Positions 1 through 11,664 of a stretch of DNA of 40,592 bases are shown here, one piece after another. Where the stretch lies: positions 1 through 40,592 of the forward strand of contig NZ_MSDV01000002.1 in NCBI RefSeq assembly GCF_001931485.1, in the 5' to 3' direction. A model generated the notes under the pieces. It ran no database searches. It worked only from the letters and a program-made list of their open reading frames with translations, and had not been told where the DNA came from. Position 1 is the first letter of the stretch. Each line of letters opens with the position of its first letter. The DNA comes from Burkholderia sp. SRS-W-2-2016 (GTDB lineage: Bacteria > Pseudomonadota > Gammaproteobacteria > Burkholderiales > Burkholderiaceae). The position numbers were made by a program, and so were the translations under genes.

Positions 1-164
1 CCAAAACCCCCACCCGCATGACACCCCCGCCATTCGGCGTTATCGTGTGATCCACAACCAGGCACACAAGCGCAGAAGCACCCCGGGCACAAAAGCACAC
101 CCCGGCCACACCTCACCCGCAGTCCCCATTCCCCGCGTCCCCGCGAAGCAATGGAGCCTCAAAC

Positions 165-1559
165 ATGAGCTACACCGAGTCGATCGGCAGCCGCACCTAC
201 CGCTTCGCCGATCTGAAGACCCTGCTGGCGAAGGCCAGTCCACCGCGTTCCGGCGATCAGCTCGCGGGCCTCGCGGCCGCGAGCGAAGAGGAGCGCGTCG
301 CCGCGAAGATGGCGCTCGCCGAGGTCCCGCTGCGCACCTTCCTGAACGAAGCGCTGATCCCCTACGAGAGCGATGAAGTCACCCGCCTGATCATCGACGA
401 TCACTCGCCCCAGGCGTTCGCCGAAATCGCGCATCTGACGGTCGGCGAGTTCCGCAACTGGCTGCTGAGCAGCACGACCGACACCGACGCACTCACCCGC
501 ATCACCCACGGCCTCACGCCGGAAATGGTCGCGGCGGTCTCGAAGCTGATGCGCAACCAGGACCTGATCGCGGCCGCGCGTAAACGTCCGGTGATCACGC
601 GCTTTCGCAACACGGTTGGGTTACCGGGCCGCATGTCGGTGCGTCTGCAGCCGAATCATCCGACCGACGACGTCAAAGGCATCGCCGCGTCGATGCTCGA
701 CGGCCTGATGTACGGCTGCGGCGACGCGCTGATCGGCATCAATCCCGCGAGCGACAATCTCGCCGCGATCACGAAGCTGCTGCTGATGATCGACGAATTC
801 CGCCAGCGCTATCAGGTGCCGACGCAATCGTGCGTGCTCACCCACGTGACGAGCACGCTCGCCGCGATCGAAAAAGGCGCGCCGGTCGATCTGGTGTTTC
901 AGTCGATCGCGGGCACCGAGAAAGCGAACGCGAGCTTCGGCATTTCGCTGGCACTCCTGAACGAAGCGCACGAGGCGGGGCTGTCGCTCAAGCGCGGCAG
1001 CGTCGGCGACAACCTGATGTATTTCGAAACGGGGCAGGGTAGCGCGTTGTCGGCGGATGCGCATTCCGGCGTCGATCAGCAGACCTGCGAGGCGCGCGCG
1101 TATGCTGTCGCGCGCAAGTTCAAGCCGTTTCTGGTGAACACGGTGGTCGGTTTCATCGGCCCCGAGTATCTGTACGACGGCAAGCAGATCACCCGCGCGG
1201 GTCTCGAGGATCACTTCTGCGGCAAGCTGCTCGGCGTGCCGATGGGCTGCGATATCTGCTACACCAACCACGCGGAAGCGGATCAGGACGACATGGACAA
1301 TCTGCTGACGCTGCTCGGCGTCGCGGGCGTCAATTTCATCATGGGCGTGCCCGGCGCCGACGACGTGATGCTCAACTATCAAAGCACCTCGTTCCATGAC
1401 GCGCTGTACGTGCGCGACGTGCTCGGCTTGCGGCGCGCGCCCGAGTTCGAGGAATGGCTGGAGTCGATGCGGATCATCGATGCCCGCGGCGCGTTGCTCG
1501 GCGCGTCCGCGCAGCAACCGCTGCTCGAAGGCGCGCAAGACTGGATGGGCATCGCATGA
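165..1559 (+). CDS. eutB: Ethanolamine ammonia-lyase large subunit
   Basis: This is the catalytic large subunit of adenosylcobalamin-dependent ethanolamine ammonia-lyase, which converts ethanolamine to acetaldehyde and ammonia in the cytoplasm. The 464-residue length is normal for EutB. The substrate-binding signature RLQPNHPTDD is present with Arg160 and Gln162, and Asn193 follows in GIN. These have the same numbering as I recall for the E. coli enzyme. The family Glu and Asp ligands appear near Glu288 (MYFETG) and Asp363 (GCDICYTNHAE). The start is preceded by GGAG at 153-156. The stop overlaps the eutC start by 4 bases (ATGA), so the two subunits are translationally coupled. No carboxysome-like shell genes or permease are visible, which is typical of the short eutBC form in Burkholderia relatives. 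Confidence 0.97.
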   Translation: MSYTESIGSRTYRFADLKTLLAKASPPRSGDQLAGLAAASEEERVAAKMALAEVPLRTFLNEALIPYESDEVTRLIIDDHSPQAFAEIAHLTVGEFRNWLLSSTTDTDALTRITHGLTPEMVAAVSKLMRNQDLIAAARKRPVITRFRNTVGLPGRMSVRLQPNHPTDDVKGIAASMLDGLMYGCGDALIGINPASDNLAAITKLLLMIDEFRQRYQVPTQSCVLTHVTSTLAAIEKGAPVDLVFQSIAGTEKANASFGISLALLNEAHEAGLSLKRGSVGDNLMYFETGQGSALSADAHSGVDQQTCEARAYAVARKFKPFLVNTVVGFIGPEYLYDGKQITRAGLEDHFCGKLLGVPMGCDICYTNHAEADQDDMDNLLTLLGVAGVNFIMGVPGADDVMLNYQSTSFHDALYVRDVLGLRRAPEFEEWLESMRIIDARGALLGASAQQPLLEGAQDWMGIA

Positions 1560-2380
1560 ACGACTCGCTCGATAAAGATCCGTGGAACGCGCTAAGGCGG
1601 TTTACCCAGGCGCGGATTGCACTGGGCCGCGCGGGCAACAGTCTGCCGACCGCGCCGCTCCTCGCATTCGATCTCGCGCATGCGCAGGCGCGCGACGCGG
1701 TGCATCATCCGCTCGATGCTCAGGCGCTGCACGAAGCGTTACGCGCGCAAGGGTTCGAATCGATCGATGTGCATAGCGCGGCGCCGGATCGGGAGCATTA
1801 TTTGCGGCGGCCGGATCTGGGGCGGCGGCTGTCGGATGAGAGTCGCGAGGCGCTCGCGCAAAGGCAAATTCAAACGCCTGGGAATGCCAACGATGTGGTG
1901 TTCGTGATCGGCGATGGTCTGTCGGCGTTCGCCGCGTCGAAGCAGGCGATTCCGTTGCTGCTGGCAGTGCGGCCGAAGCTCAGAGATTGGAACATCGGCC
2001 CGGTAGTAGTCGCGAGGCAGGCACGCGTCGCGCTCGGCGATGAAATCGGTGAATTGCTGAACGCGAAGTTCGTCGTGATGCTGATCGGCGAGCGGCCGGG
2101 TTTGAGTTCGCCGGATAGCCTCGGCATCTACATCACGTACGCACCGAAAACGGGTTGCAGCGACGCGCAGCGCAACTGCATTTCGAACGTGCGTCCCGAA
2201 GGGCTCGACTATCCGTTGGCCGCGCACAAGCTGCACTATCTGCTGACGCAGGCGCGCAAGCTTGGGTTAACCGGTGTCGGTTTGAAAGACGACAGCGATG
2301 CGTTGCTAGAAAACGTCCCGACAACGCCGGCGTTGGACATTGAGCCAACTCCAGATGCGAAGAAGAGGGCGACGCCGTAA
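1556..2380 (+). CDS. eutC: Ethanolamine ammonia-lyase small subunit
   Basis: This is the small subunit of ethanolamine ammonia-lyase, which completes the cobalamin-binding site with EutB. The predicted protein has 274 residues. Recognisable EutC segments are GRAGNSLPT near residue 25, VFVIGDGLSA in the middle and NVRPEGLDYPLAAHKL in the last third. I chose the ATG at 1556 because it overlaps the eutB stop codon by four bases. An upstream start in the same frame would run deep inside eutB. The C-terminal 25 residues are poorly conserved in character and end in a short hairpin region shared with the convergent cadA gene. Confidence 0.95.
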   Translation: MNDSLDKDPWNALRRFTQARIALGRAGNSLPTAPLLAFDLAHAQARDAVHHPLDAQALHEALRAQGFESIDVHSAAPDREHYLRRPDLGRRLSDESREALAQRQIQTPGNANDVVFVIGDGLSAFAASKQAIPLLLAVRPKLRDWNIGPVVVARQARVALGDEIGELLNAKFVVMLIGERPGLSSPDSLGIYITYAPKTGCSDAQRNCISNVRPEGLDYPLAAHKLHYLLTQARKLGLTGVGLKDDSDALLENVPTTPALDIEPTPDAKKRATP

Positions 2381-2390
2381 ACCGTCGCCC
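2367..2390. terminator. Hairpin between convergent eutC and cadA
   Basis: An 8-base-pair perfect stem, GGGCGACG (2367-2374) with CGTCGCCC (2383-2390), closes an 8-base loop. It spans the eutC stop codon and lies just before the cadA stop at 2395. There is no T-run on either side, so it is at best a weak or factor-assisted terminator for the two convergent transcripts. Confidence 0.35.
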
Positions 2391-2394
2391 GCGC

Positions 2395-4896
<2,502 letters not shown>

Positions 4897-4931
4897 AGTG
4901 GCTTCCTCGTGCAATTTGTGGTCTAGTAAAC

Positions 4932-4955
4932 ACCTTGAAGCCACTACAAGGTCAA
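4932..4955 (-). promoter_or_regulatory. MerR-type operator/promoter for cadA
   Basis: The intergenic region holds a 21-base imperfect palindrome (4932-4952) with perfect outer arms ACCTTG and CAAGGT. Read on the minus strand, a TTGACC -35 hexamer (4950-4955) leads into the palindrome. A TTTACTA-like -10 follows after an over-long spacer of about 19-20 bases. This layout is the hallmark of promoters activated by MerR-family metal sensors. It closely resembles known Cd/Pb/Zn regulator operators. It drives cadA toward the left, and CadR starts 25 bases to the right, so it should also repress itself from here. Confidence 0.8.
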
Positions 4956-4976
4956 GGCCGCGTGGAGGAAAGGTTC

Positions 4977-5408
4977 ATGAAAATCGGCGAACTGGCGAAA
5001 ATCGCCCATTGCACGACGGAAACGATCCGTTTCTACGAAAAAGAGCGCCTGCTGCCCGAGGCGGAGCGCACCGAAGCCAATTACCGCAGTTACACGGCCA
5101 AGCACGTCGAGCGCCTGCGTTTCATCCGCAACTGTCGCGCGCTCGACATGACCCACGACGAAATCCGCGCATTGCTGCGTCTGACCGACGCGCCGGCGAA
5201 CGGCTGCGGCGGCATCAACGTGCTGATCGACGAGCACATCGCCCACGTCGACACGCGCATCGAAGAACTGCAACAGCTGAAAGCGCAACTGACCACGCTG
5301 CGCGACCAATGCCATGGCGACCATCAGGTCGAGGACTGCGGGATCGTCCACGGCCTGACCGACATGGATGTGGCCGTGCCGCGTCCCCGTCATACGCACC
5401 TCGGCTGA
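4977..5408 (+). CDS. cadR: MerR-family Cd/Pb/Zn-responsive regulator
   Basis: This is a 143-residue MerR-family transcription factor. The winged helix-turn-helix is at residues 1-70 (MKIGELAK, TIRFYEKERLLP, NYRSYT). A dimerisation coiled coil runs from about 80 to 110. The metal-site cysteines are Cys77 (NGCGG), Cys112 (DQCHGDH) and Cys121, matching the CadR/PbrR pattern, and the tail contains extra histidines (RHTHL). I chose the ATG at 4977 because GGAGGAAAGG lies directly upstream and MKIGELAK is the normal MerR start. A Met 14 codons earlier sits in the operator. It is expected to bend the 4932-4952 operator and switch on cadA when metal is bound. Confidence 0.93.
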   Translation: MKIGELAKIAHCTTETIRFYEKERLLPEAERTEANYRSYTAKHVERLRFIRNCRALDMTHDEIRALLRLTDAPANGCGGINVLIDEHIAHVDTRIEELQQLKAQLTTLRDQCHGDHQVEDCGIVHGLTDMDVAVPRPRHTHLG

Positions 5409-5525
5409 CAGCCGCGGCGAGCGTTACGCACGGCGGGCACAGCGAGCCGTGGCCGCGCTTCACCGCGTGCGAGCATCCGAAGTAGTCACAGGCCGGCGAC
5501 GTGTAGCAGCAGTTACCCCTTACCA

Positions 5526-5551
5526 GGCAAGACCGCGCATGCGGCCTTGCC
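5526..5551 (+). terminator. Hairpin downstream of cadR
   Basis: GGCAAG-CCGC pairs with GCGG-CTTGCC around a GCAT loop with one A/C mismatch. This gives a strong stem about 115 bases after the cadR stop. No T-run follows, so the assignment as a terminator is tentative. It could instead be a regulatory dyad in front of the zinc-ribbon gene. Confidence 0.3.
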
Positions 5552-5588
5552 ACCCGATCATCGAAAGCATTCCAGTTGGAGAATCAAC

Positions 5589-5789
5589 GTGTTCACCTGT
5601 AGAAACCAGTCCTGCGGCGCGCAGTGGGAGCAATCCGACGTCGTCATCAAGAACGAAGGCCAGGGGCTGCTGTTCCGCTGCCCGCTGTGCGGCGCGCGCA
5701 ATTACGTCGAGCGTTTCGACGGCGACGACGGCGCGGTGCTGTACGAACAGCTGCCCGGCCGCCCCGATCAGGGCCCGATGGCCGAGTAA
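5589..5789 (+). CDS. Small zinc-ribbon protein
   Basis: This predicts a 66-residue protein starting at a GTG codon, with GGAG about eight bases upstream. The two cysteine pairs Cys4/Cys9 (TCRNQSC) and Cys31/Cys34 (CPLCG) form a treble-type or rubredoxin-like zinc ribbon. The rest is acidic and ends in PMAE. I do not recognise a named family. It lies 23 bases upstream of dbpA on the same strand, so the two are probably co-transcribed. A role in nucleic-acid or ribosome binding would be plausible but is inference only. Confidence 0.7.
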   Translation: MFTCRNQSCGAQWEQSDVVIKNEGQGLLFRCPLCGARNYVERFDGDDGAVLYEQLPGRPDQGPMAE

Positions 5790-5812
5790 CCGCGATTCCC
5801 GACCAATACCCT

Positions 5813-7228
<1,416 letters not shown>

Positions 7229-7282
7229 TCGGCGACAGCAAGTCCCGGACTTTGGGGCTTGATTGAGGCACGATGAACAGCG

Positions 7283-7314
7283 AAACGGCCGCCCAGTGCG
7301 GCCGTTTTCTTTTC
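7283..7314 (+). terminator. Intrinsic terminator after dbpA
   Basis: AAACGGCCGC (7283-7292) pairs perfectly with GCGGCCGTTT (7298-7307) around a five-base loop. The stem runs into TTTTCTTTT. This is a textbook rho-independent terminator 55 bases after the dbpA stop. Confidence 0.9.
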
Positions 7315-7579
7315 CGGTAAAAGCTGCGCATCACATTCCTTCATACCTCAGGGGTTGGCGAATTTCTCCTGAAGCTCTCTATGTCCCCGCAAACCGCGAC
7401 CCGGACGGCTAGGCCCGGGCTCCGGTGGCTTCACGCGAGCCATGAACAAAACGCATGCCGCGCATGACAAAGTTTCGATTGCGACCGCGAATTGGCTGAT
7501 GCTTAATCACCCCACTGGAAAGACCGCCTCGTAGTCGCCGCCGTCGCGGCCGCTGCCGGCGAAGAAACGGAGAAAGCTT
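7315..7579. other. Non-coding leader between dbpA and the aminotransferase gene
   Basis: After the dbpA terminator I see no gene I would defend in this stretch. One 30-codon frame starts at ATG 7442 and stops at 7534, but it has no clear ribosome binding site and no recognisable features. The last bases carry the GGAG ribosome binding site of the next gene. I see no riboswitch with confidence. Confidence 0.5.
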
Positions 7580-8734
7580 ATGCAGAGCGCCACGCAAGCC
7601 CGCTCGAAACTGCCGGATGTCGGCACCACGATTTTTACCGTGATCGGCCAACTGGCCGCGCAACACGATGCTTTGAACCTGTCGCAAGGCGCGCCGAATT
7701 TCGCGCCGGACCCGAAGCTCGTCGACGGCGTCGCGCAGGCAATGCGCGACGGCCACAACCAGTACGCGCCGATGGCCGGCATCGCCACGCTGCGCGAAGC
7801 GCTCGCCGAGAAGGTCGAGACGCTGTACGGCGTGCGCTACGACCCGGCCAGCGAAGTGACCGTGATCGCGAGCGCCAGCGAAGGGCTCTATTCGACGATC
7901 AGCGCGCTCGTGCATCCGGGCGATGAAGTGATCTACTTCGAGCCGTCGTTCGACAGCTACGCGCCGATCGTCCGTCTGCAAGGCGCGACGCCGGTGCCGA
8001 TCAAGCTGTCGCTGAACGACTTCCGCGTGAACTGGGACGAAGTGTCCGCGGCGATCACGCCGAAGACGCGCATGATCATCGTCAATACGCCGCACAACCC
8101 GACCGCGACGATTTTCAGCGACGCCGATATCGAGCGCCTGAAAGCGGTCACGCGCGGCACCGACATCGTGATTCTGTCCGACGAGGTCTACGAGCACGTC
8201 GTGTTCGACGGCGCGAAGCATCAGAGCATGGCCTGTCATGCGGAGCTGGCCGAGCGCAGCGTGATCGTGTCGTCGTTCGGCAAGTCGTATCACGTGACCG
8301 GCTGGCGGGTCGGCTATTGCCTCGCACCGGCTGCGCTGATGGACGAGATCCGCAAGGTCCACCAGTTCATGGTGTTTTCCGCCGATACGCCGATGCAGTA
8401 CGCGTTCGCCGATGCGCTCGCCAATCGCGACAGTTACCTCGGGCTGTCCGCGTTCTATCAGCAGAAACGCGACCTGCTCGCCAACGCGCTGCGCGAATCG
8501 CGCTTCGAACTGTTGCCGAGCGAAGGCAGCTTCTTTATGCTCGCGCGCTTCCGCGGTTTCTCGGACGAAAGCGACAGCGATTTCGTGCTGCGCCTGATTC
8601 GCGATGCGCGAGTCGCGACGATTCCGCTGTCGGCGTTCTACACCGACGGTACGGATTCCGGATTGATTCGCCTGAGCTTCTCGAAGGACGACGCGACGCT
8701 GCTCGAAGGCGCGCGACGTTTGTGCGAGATCTGA
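7580..8734 (+). CDS. Pyridoxal-phosphate aminotransferase, YbdL (methionine aminotransferase) type
   Basis: This is a 384-residue fold-type I aminotransferase. It resembles E. coli YbdL along its length, for example SKLPDVGTTIFT, NQYAPMAGIATLREA, VNTPHNPTAT, SDEVYEH and SSFGKSYHVTGWRVGY. The PLP-binding lysine is Lys235, and Asp201 and Asn173 hold the cofactor pyridine and phenol groups. YbdL prefers methionine and aromatic amino acids with keto-acid acceptors, so a role in methionine salvage or aromatic amino-acid turnover is likely. The start has CGGAG upstream. It is followed by an amino-acid binding protein, an AraC regulator and a LysE exporter, so the neighbourhood is devoted to amino acids. 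Confidence 0.88.
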   Translation: MQSATQARSKLPDVGTTIFTVIGQLAAQHDALNLSQGAPNFAPDPKLVDGVAQAMRDGHNQYAPMAGIATLREALAEKVETLYGVRYDPASEVTVIASASEGLYSTISALVHPGDEVIYFEPSFDSYAPIVRLQGATPVPIKLSLNDFRVNWDEVSAAITPKTRMIIVNTPHNPTATIFSDADIERLKAVTRGTDIVILSDEVYEHVVFDGAKHQSMACHAELAERSVIVSSFGKSYHVTGWRVGYCLAPAALMDEIRKVHQFMVFSADTPMQYAFADALANRDSYLGLSAFYQQKRDLLANALRESRFELLPSEGSFFMLARFRGFSDESDSDFVLRLIRDARVATIPLSAFYTDGTDSGLIRLSFSKDDATLLEGARRLCEI

Positions 8735-8771
8735 GCGCACGCCGATGATCCGCTGAAGGCTTCTTTATGGA

Positions 8772-8792
8772 GCCGTAAAAAGCGGCATTTTT
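8772..8792 (+). terminator. Weak intrinsic terminator after the aminotransferase gene
   Basis: A short stem GCCGT/GCGGC closes an AAAAA loop and is followed by ATTTTT, about 40 bases after the stop codon. The stem is only five pairs including a G-T pair, so termination may be partial. Confidence 0.4.
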
Positions 8793-8895
8793 GAACGCAG
8801 TATGATCGTCGCAGCGTGATTCGTCCGGGTGGGCGGATACGTGCGACGACGTATTCGAAGTCATTGAAGTACTCGAAGAAAGTGGGAGACCCGTT

Positions 8896-9690
8896 ATGAA
8901 GTTGCTGCATTCTGTGTTGGCGCTGGCCTGTGCATGCGCGTCGTTGACTGCGTCGTTTTCCGCGAGCGCGGCCGAACCCGCCACGTTGCGTTTCGGCCTC
9001 GAAGCGCAGTACCCGCCGTTCGAATCGAAAGGCCCGAACGGCGAGTTGCAAGGACTCGATATCGACGTCGGCAATGCGGTCTGCAAGGCCGCGCATATGA
9101 CCTGCAAGTGGGTCGAAACCTCGTTCGACGGGCTGATCCCGGCGCTGCAGGGCCGCAAGTTCGACGCGATCAATTCGGCGATGAACGCAACCGAGCAGCG
9201 CCGTCAGGCGATCGATTTCACGACGGTCGTCTATCGCGTGCCGAGCCAACTGATCGCGCGCCGCGACAGCGGTCTGCAACCGACGCCCGCAGGTTTGAAG
9301 GGCAAGCGCGTCGGCGTGTTGCAGGGCTCGATTCAGGAAACCTTCGCGAAGGTTCATTGGGAACCGGCTGGCGTGGTCGTGCTGCCGTATCAGGATCAGA
9401 ACCAGGTCTATACCGATCTGACCGCGGGCCGTCTCGACGGCACGCTGGTGCTCGCGCCTGCCGGGCAAACCGGTTTTCTGTCGAAGCCCGAAGGCAAGGA
9501 CTACGCGTTCGTCGGTCAGCCGGTGCGTGACGACAAGATTCTCGGCAGCGGCATCGCCTACGGGATTCGCAAGGGCGACACCGCGCTGCGCGATCAGCTG
9601 AACGCGGCGATCGCGAAGGTGCAGGCCGACGGCACCGTGAAGACGCTGGCCGCGAAATATCTCGGCAATATCGATGTGAGCGCGAAGTAA
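8896..9690 (+). CDS. Periplasmic amino-acid-binding protein (ArgT/HisJ type)
   Basis: This is a 264-residue extracellular solute-binding protein of family 3. The N-terminal signal peptide has a basic start (MKLL), a hydrophobic core and a likely cleavage after SASA near residue 26. The family signature LRFGLEAQYPPFE and GLDIDVGNAVCKAA follows, then SFDGLIPALQGRKFDAI and the second-lobe segment GKRVGVLQGS. The closest known group binds lysine, arginine, ornithine or histidine, but the ligand cannot be read from the sequence. No ABC permease or ATPase gene lies nearby, so it is an orphan that must use a transporter encoded elsewhere. GGGAG precedes the start. A strong terminator follows, so it is probably a single-gene transcript. 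Confidence 0.88.
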   Translation: MKLLHSVLALACACASLTASFSASAAEPATLRFGLEAQYPPFESKGPNGELQGLDIDVGNAVCKAAHMTCKWVETSFDGLIPALQGRKFDAINSAMNATEQRRQAIDFTTVVYRVPSQLIARRDSGLQPTPAGLKGKRVGVLQGSIQETFAKVHWEPAGVVVLPYQDQNQVYTDLTAGRLDGTLVLAPAGQTGFLSKPEGKDYAFVGQPVRDDKILGSGIAYGIRKGDTALRDQLNAAIAKVQADGTVKTLAAKYLGNIDVSAK

Positions 9691-9713
9691 GCGCGTAGCG
9701 TGGTTGGACGGTG

Positions 9714-9755
9714 ACGGGCGGCGTCGTTTGCGAACGACGCCGCCCGTTTGCTTGT
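9714..9755 (+). terminator. Strong intrinsic terminator after the binding-protein gene
   Basis: ACGGGCGGCGTCGTT (9714-9728) pairs without mismatch with AACGACGCCGCCCGT (9733-9747) around the tetraloop TGCG. A T-rich tail TTTGCTTGTT follows. It lies 23 bases after the stop codon. Confidence 0.88.
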
Positions 9756-9843
9756 TGTGCCCGCGTTTGACGACTACGATATGTGGGCTTCGCGATGATG
9801 GTGCAGGTGAGAGCGAAGCGGACTGATCGAGCGGAGAGGGCGG

Positions 9844-10731
9844 ATGAGCGAGACGACTGAAGCGGTGGCCACTGCCGCGAACGAAGCGACAACGAATGCC
9901 GCCCGCGCACGCGTGCAATCCGCGTCCGCGCCGCGCTTCTGGCGCAGCGACGCGCTGCCGTTCATCGAAGCGCGCTCCATCGAAGACGGCCGCAAGGTCT
10001 GCTATGCGAAGCATTCGCACGAAACGTTTTCGATCGGCGCGGTGACCGGCGGCCACAGTGTCTATCTGAACCGCCACGCGCGCGAATGGATCGGCGCCGG
10101 CGCGGTCGTGATGATGAATCCGGACGATGTGCACGCCTGCAACCCGGTGGCCGGCGAACGCTGGTCGTATCGGATGCTGCATGTGGACGTCGCGTGGTTC
10201 ACAAAATTGCAGCATGAACTCGGCTTCAACGAGAACCACGCGTTTCGCGCGTTCTCGCAGATCATGACGCTCGATGCCGCGCTGTTCGACGGCCTGAACC
10301 GGCTGTGCGCGATCCTCGCCGACGATCGCGCCGACACGCTGCGCAAGGAAAGCGCGGCGGTCACGTTTTTCTCGGACGCGCAGCAAAAACTGAATCCGGC
10401 GCGCGAGTTGCCGGAGCATGACGCGAGCGCGCAGCTCGCGCGCGCGGCCGAATTTATCGCTGAAAACTGCACGCGCGCGCTGAAACTCGACGACGTGTGC
10501 AAGGCCGCCGACCTGTCGGCATCGCATCTGATTCGCGCGTTCAAGCAGCGCTACGGGATGACGCCGCACGCGTATCTGATCAATCGACGCATCCAGTACA
10601 GCCGCGCGCAATTGCGGCGCGGCCGACTGATCGCCGACGTCGCGCTCGACGCCGGCTTCGCCGATCAGGCGCATTTGCAGCGCACCTTCAAGCGGCTGGT
10701 GGCGGCTACGCCGGGGCAGTATCGCCGCTAA
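9844..10731 (+). CDS. AraC-family transcriptional regulator
   Basis: This is a 295-residue regulator. Residues about 40-130 form the AraC-type cupin ligand-binding domain (KHSHETFSIGAVTGG, MMNPDDVHACNP). Residues about 195-295 hold the two helix-turn-helix motifs (LKLDDVCKAADLSASHLIRAFKQRYGMTPHAYL and ADVALDAGFADQAHLQRTFKRLVAATPGQYRR, in pieces). The first 25 residues are low-complexity Ala/Thr. A GGAGAG sequence precedes the start. Its stop overlaps the stop region of the convergent lysE-family gene by four bases. It probably controls the neighbouring amino-acid binding protein or exporter in response to a small molecule, but the ligand is unknown. Confidence 0.9.
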   Translation: MSETTEAVATAANEATTNAARARVQSASAPRFWRSDALPFIEARSIEDGRKVCYAKHSHETFSIGAVTGGHSVYLNRHAREWIGAGAVVMMNPDDVHACNPVAGERWSYRMLHVDVAWFTKLQHELGFNENHAFRAFSQIMTLDAALFDGLNRLCAILADDRADTLRKESAAVTFFSDAQQKLNPARELPEHDASAQLARAAEFIAENCTRALKLDDVCKAADLSASHLIRAFKQRYGMTPHAYLINRRIQYSRAQLRRGRLIADVALDAGFADQAHLQRTFKRLVAATPGQYRR

Positions 10732-11315
10732 TCGATCAGCAGATAAACCGCGCTCGCAGCCAGCAGCGCTGCCATCACCCGATTGAACACCCTGACCCGT
10801 TTCGCTTCGCGCAAATGCTTGCGCAGAAACGTGCCGGCGTACGCCCAACTCGCGATCGACAGATAGCAGATCACGAAATACAGCGCGGCGAATTGCCAGA
10901 CGATGCGGCCGTCGCCATTGGCCGCATACGCGCCCATCCCGGCCAGCGACGCGAGCCACGCCTTCGGATTAAGCCACTGCATCGCCGCGCCATGCGCGAA
11001 CGACGGCCCGCGCGCCGGTTTGTCGGCGCTGAGCTGACCATTATCGACAGCGAGTTTGCCGGCCATATAGAGCAGAAAACCGACCCCCGCCCATTTGACG
11101 ACATCGATCAGATCCGGAAAACGCGCGAGCAATTGATGCAGGCCGAGGCCGATCAATAGCAGCAATAACGTAAAGCCGACCGTCGCGCCGGTCACGTGCC
11201 GCAGACTCGCGGCGAGCCCATGCTGGGCGCCGGCACTGAGCGCGACGATGTTCACCGGGCCGGGTGAAATGGAACAGGCGAGCGCGAAGGCTGCCATCGA
11301 AAGTAATGCGGTCAT
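10728..11315 (-). CDS. LysE-family amino-acid exporter
   Basis: This is a 195-residue inner-membrane protein of the LysE/RhtB translocator family, with about six hydrophobic segments. The N-terminal family signature is present as CSISPGPVNIVALSAGAQHG, followed by GATVGFTLL and the loop WLNPKAWL. The start at 11315 is preceded by GAGG. A Met 15 codons further upstream lacks support and adds a non-hydrophobic stretch. The gene converges with the AraC gene (four-base overlap at the stops). The exported substrate is likely an amino acid or related amine, but it cannot be specified. Confidence 0.88.
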   Translation of the reverse strand: MTALLSMAAFALACSISPGPVNIVALSAGAQHGLAASLRHVTGATVGFTLLLLLIGLGLHQLLARFPDLIDVVKWAGVGFLLYMAGKLAVDNGQLSADKPARGPSFAHGAAMQWLNPKAWLASLAGMGAYAANGDGRIVWQFAALYFVICYLSIASWAYAGTFLRKHLREAKRVRVFNRVMAALLAASAVYLLID

Positions 11316-11664
11316 CGGATGCCTCGAATCGTAAATGAGCGAATAGCTCGCGAGGCCCAACGTTAGCGAGGCGGCGACAGCGTGTATTGAAGGAAATTGC
11401 TCGGGCGAAAAAGAGCGGTTGAAACGGGTGACGGGTTTTAACTTCGCGAATTACGCAAACGTTACCGGGGGATTTGATTTTTAGATTATCCGGTAAATAT
11501 TGCCATTTGAAAACTATGACATGCCCCTATAAAGCGGACGATTATTTTCCCGTTAAACAGCTTATCGCTCGTCGATGCGACGCCGTTGTCGTTCAATCGC
11601 TTGCACGGCAACCTGCACGACGGCCTCCGGCGAACGGAGGCATGGAGCAATAAACGTAGAGCAC
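11316..11664. other. AT-rich divergent control region
   Basis: This 349-base region separates the divergent lysE-family and diguanylate cyclase genes. It holds no gene. Its centre is clearly more AT-rich than the surroundings. It contains an inverted repeat TTACCGG (11462-11468) / CCGGTAA (11490-11496) and a promoter-like pair further right. It is therefore a plausible regulatory region for the cyclase. Confidence 0.6.
11507..11533 (+). promoter_or_regulatory. Candidate promoter of the diguanylate cyclase gene
   Basis: TTGAAA (11507-11512) and TATAAA (11528-11533) are good -35 and -10 matches, but the spacer is 15 bases, shorter than the ideal 17. The inverted repeat TTACCGG/CCGGTAA lies just upstream at 11462-11496 and could bind a regulator. 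Confidence 0.4.

Noticed and set aside
5410..5553. Cysteine-rich minus-strand frame beside cadR (SCLVRGNCCYTSPACDYFGC)
   Set aside because: The cysteine density is striking, but the frame has a GTG start without a ribosome binding site and runs on without a stop into the antisense of cadR, so I do not call a gene.
8638..10959. A 773-codon minus-strand open frame across three plus-strand genes
   Set aside because: It is antisense to the aminotransferase, binding-protein and AraC genes, all of which have clear motifs. Its product is Arg/Ala/His-rich without domains, as expected for a frame opened by GC-rich third codon positions.
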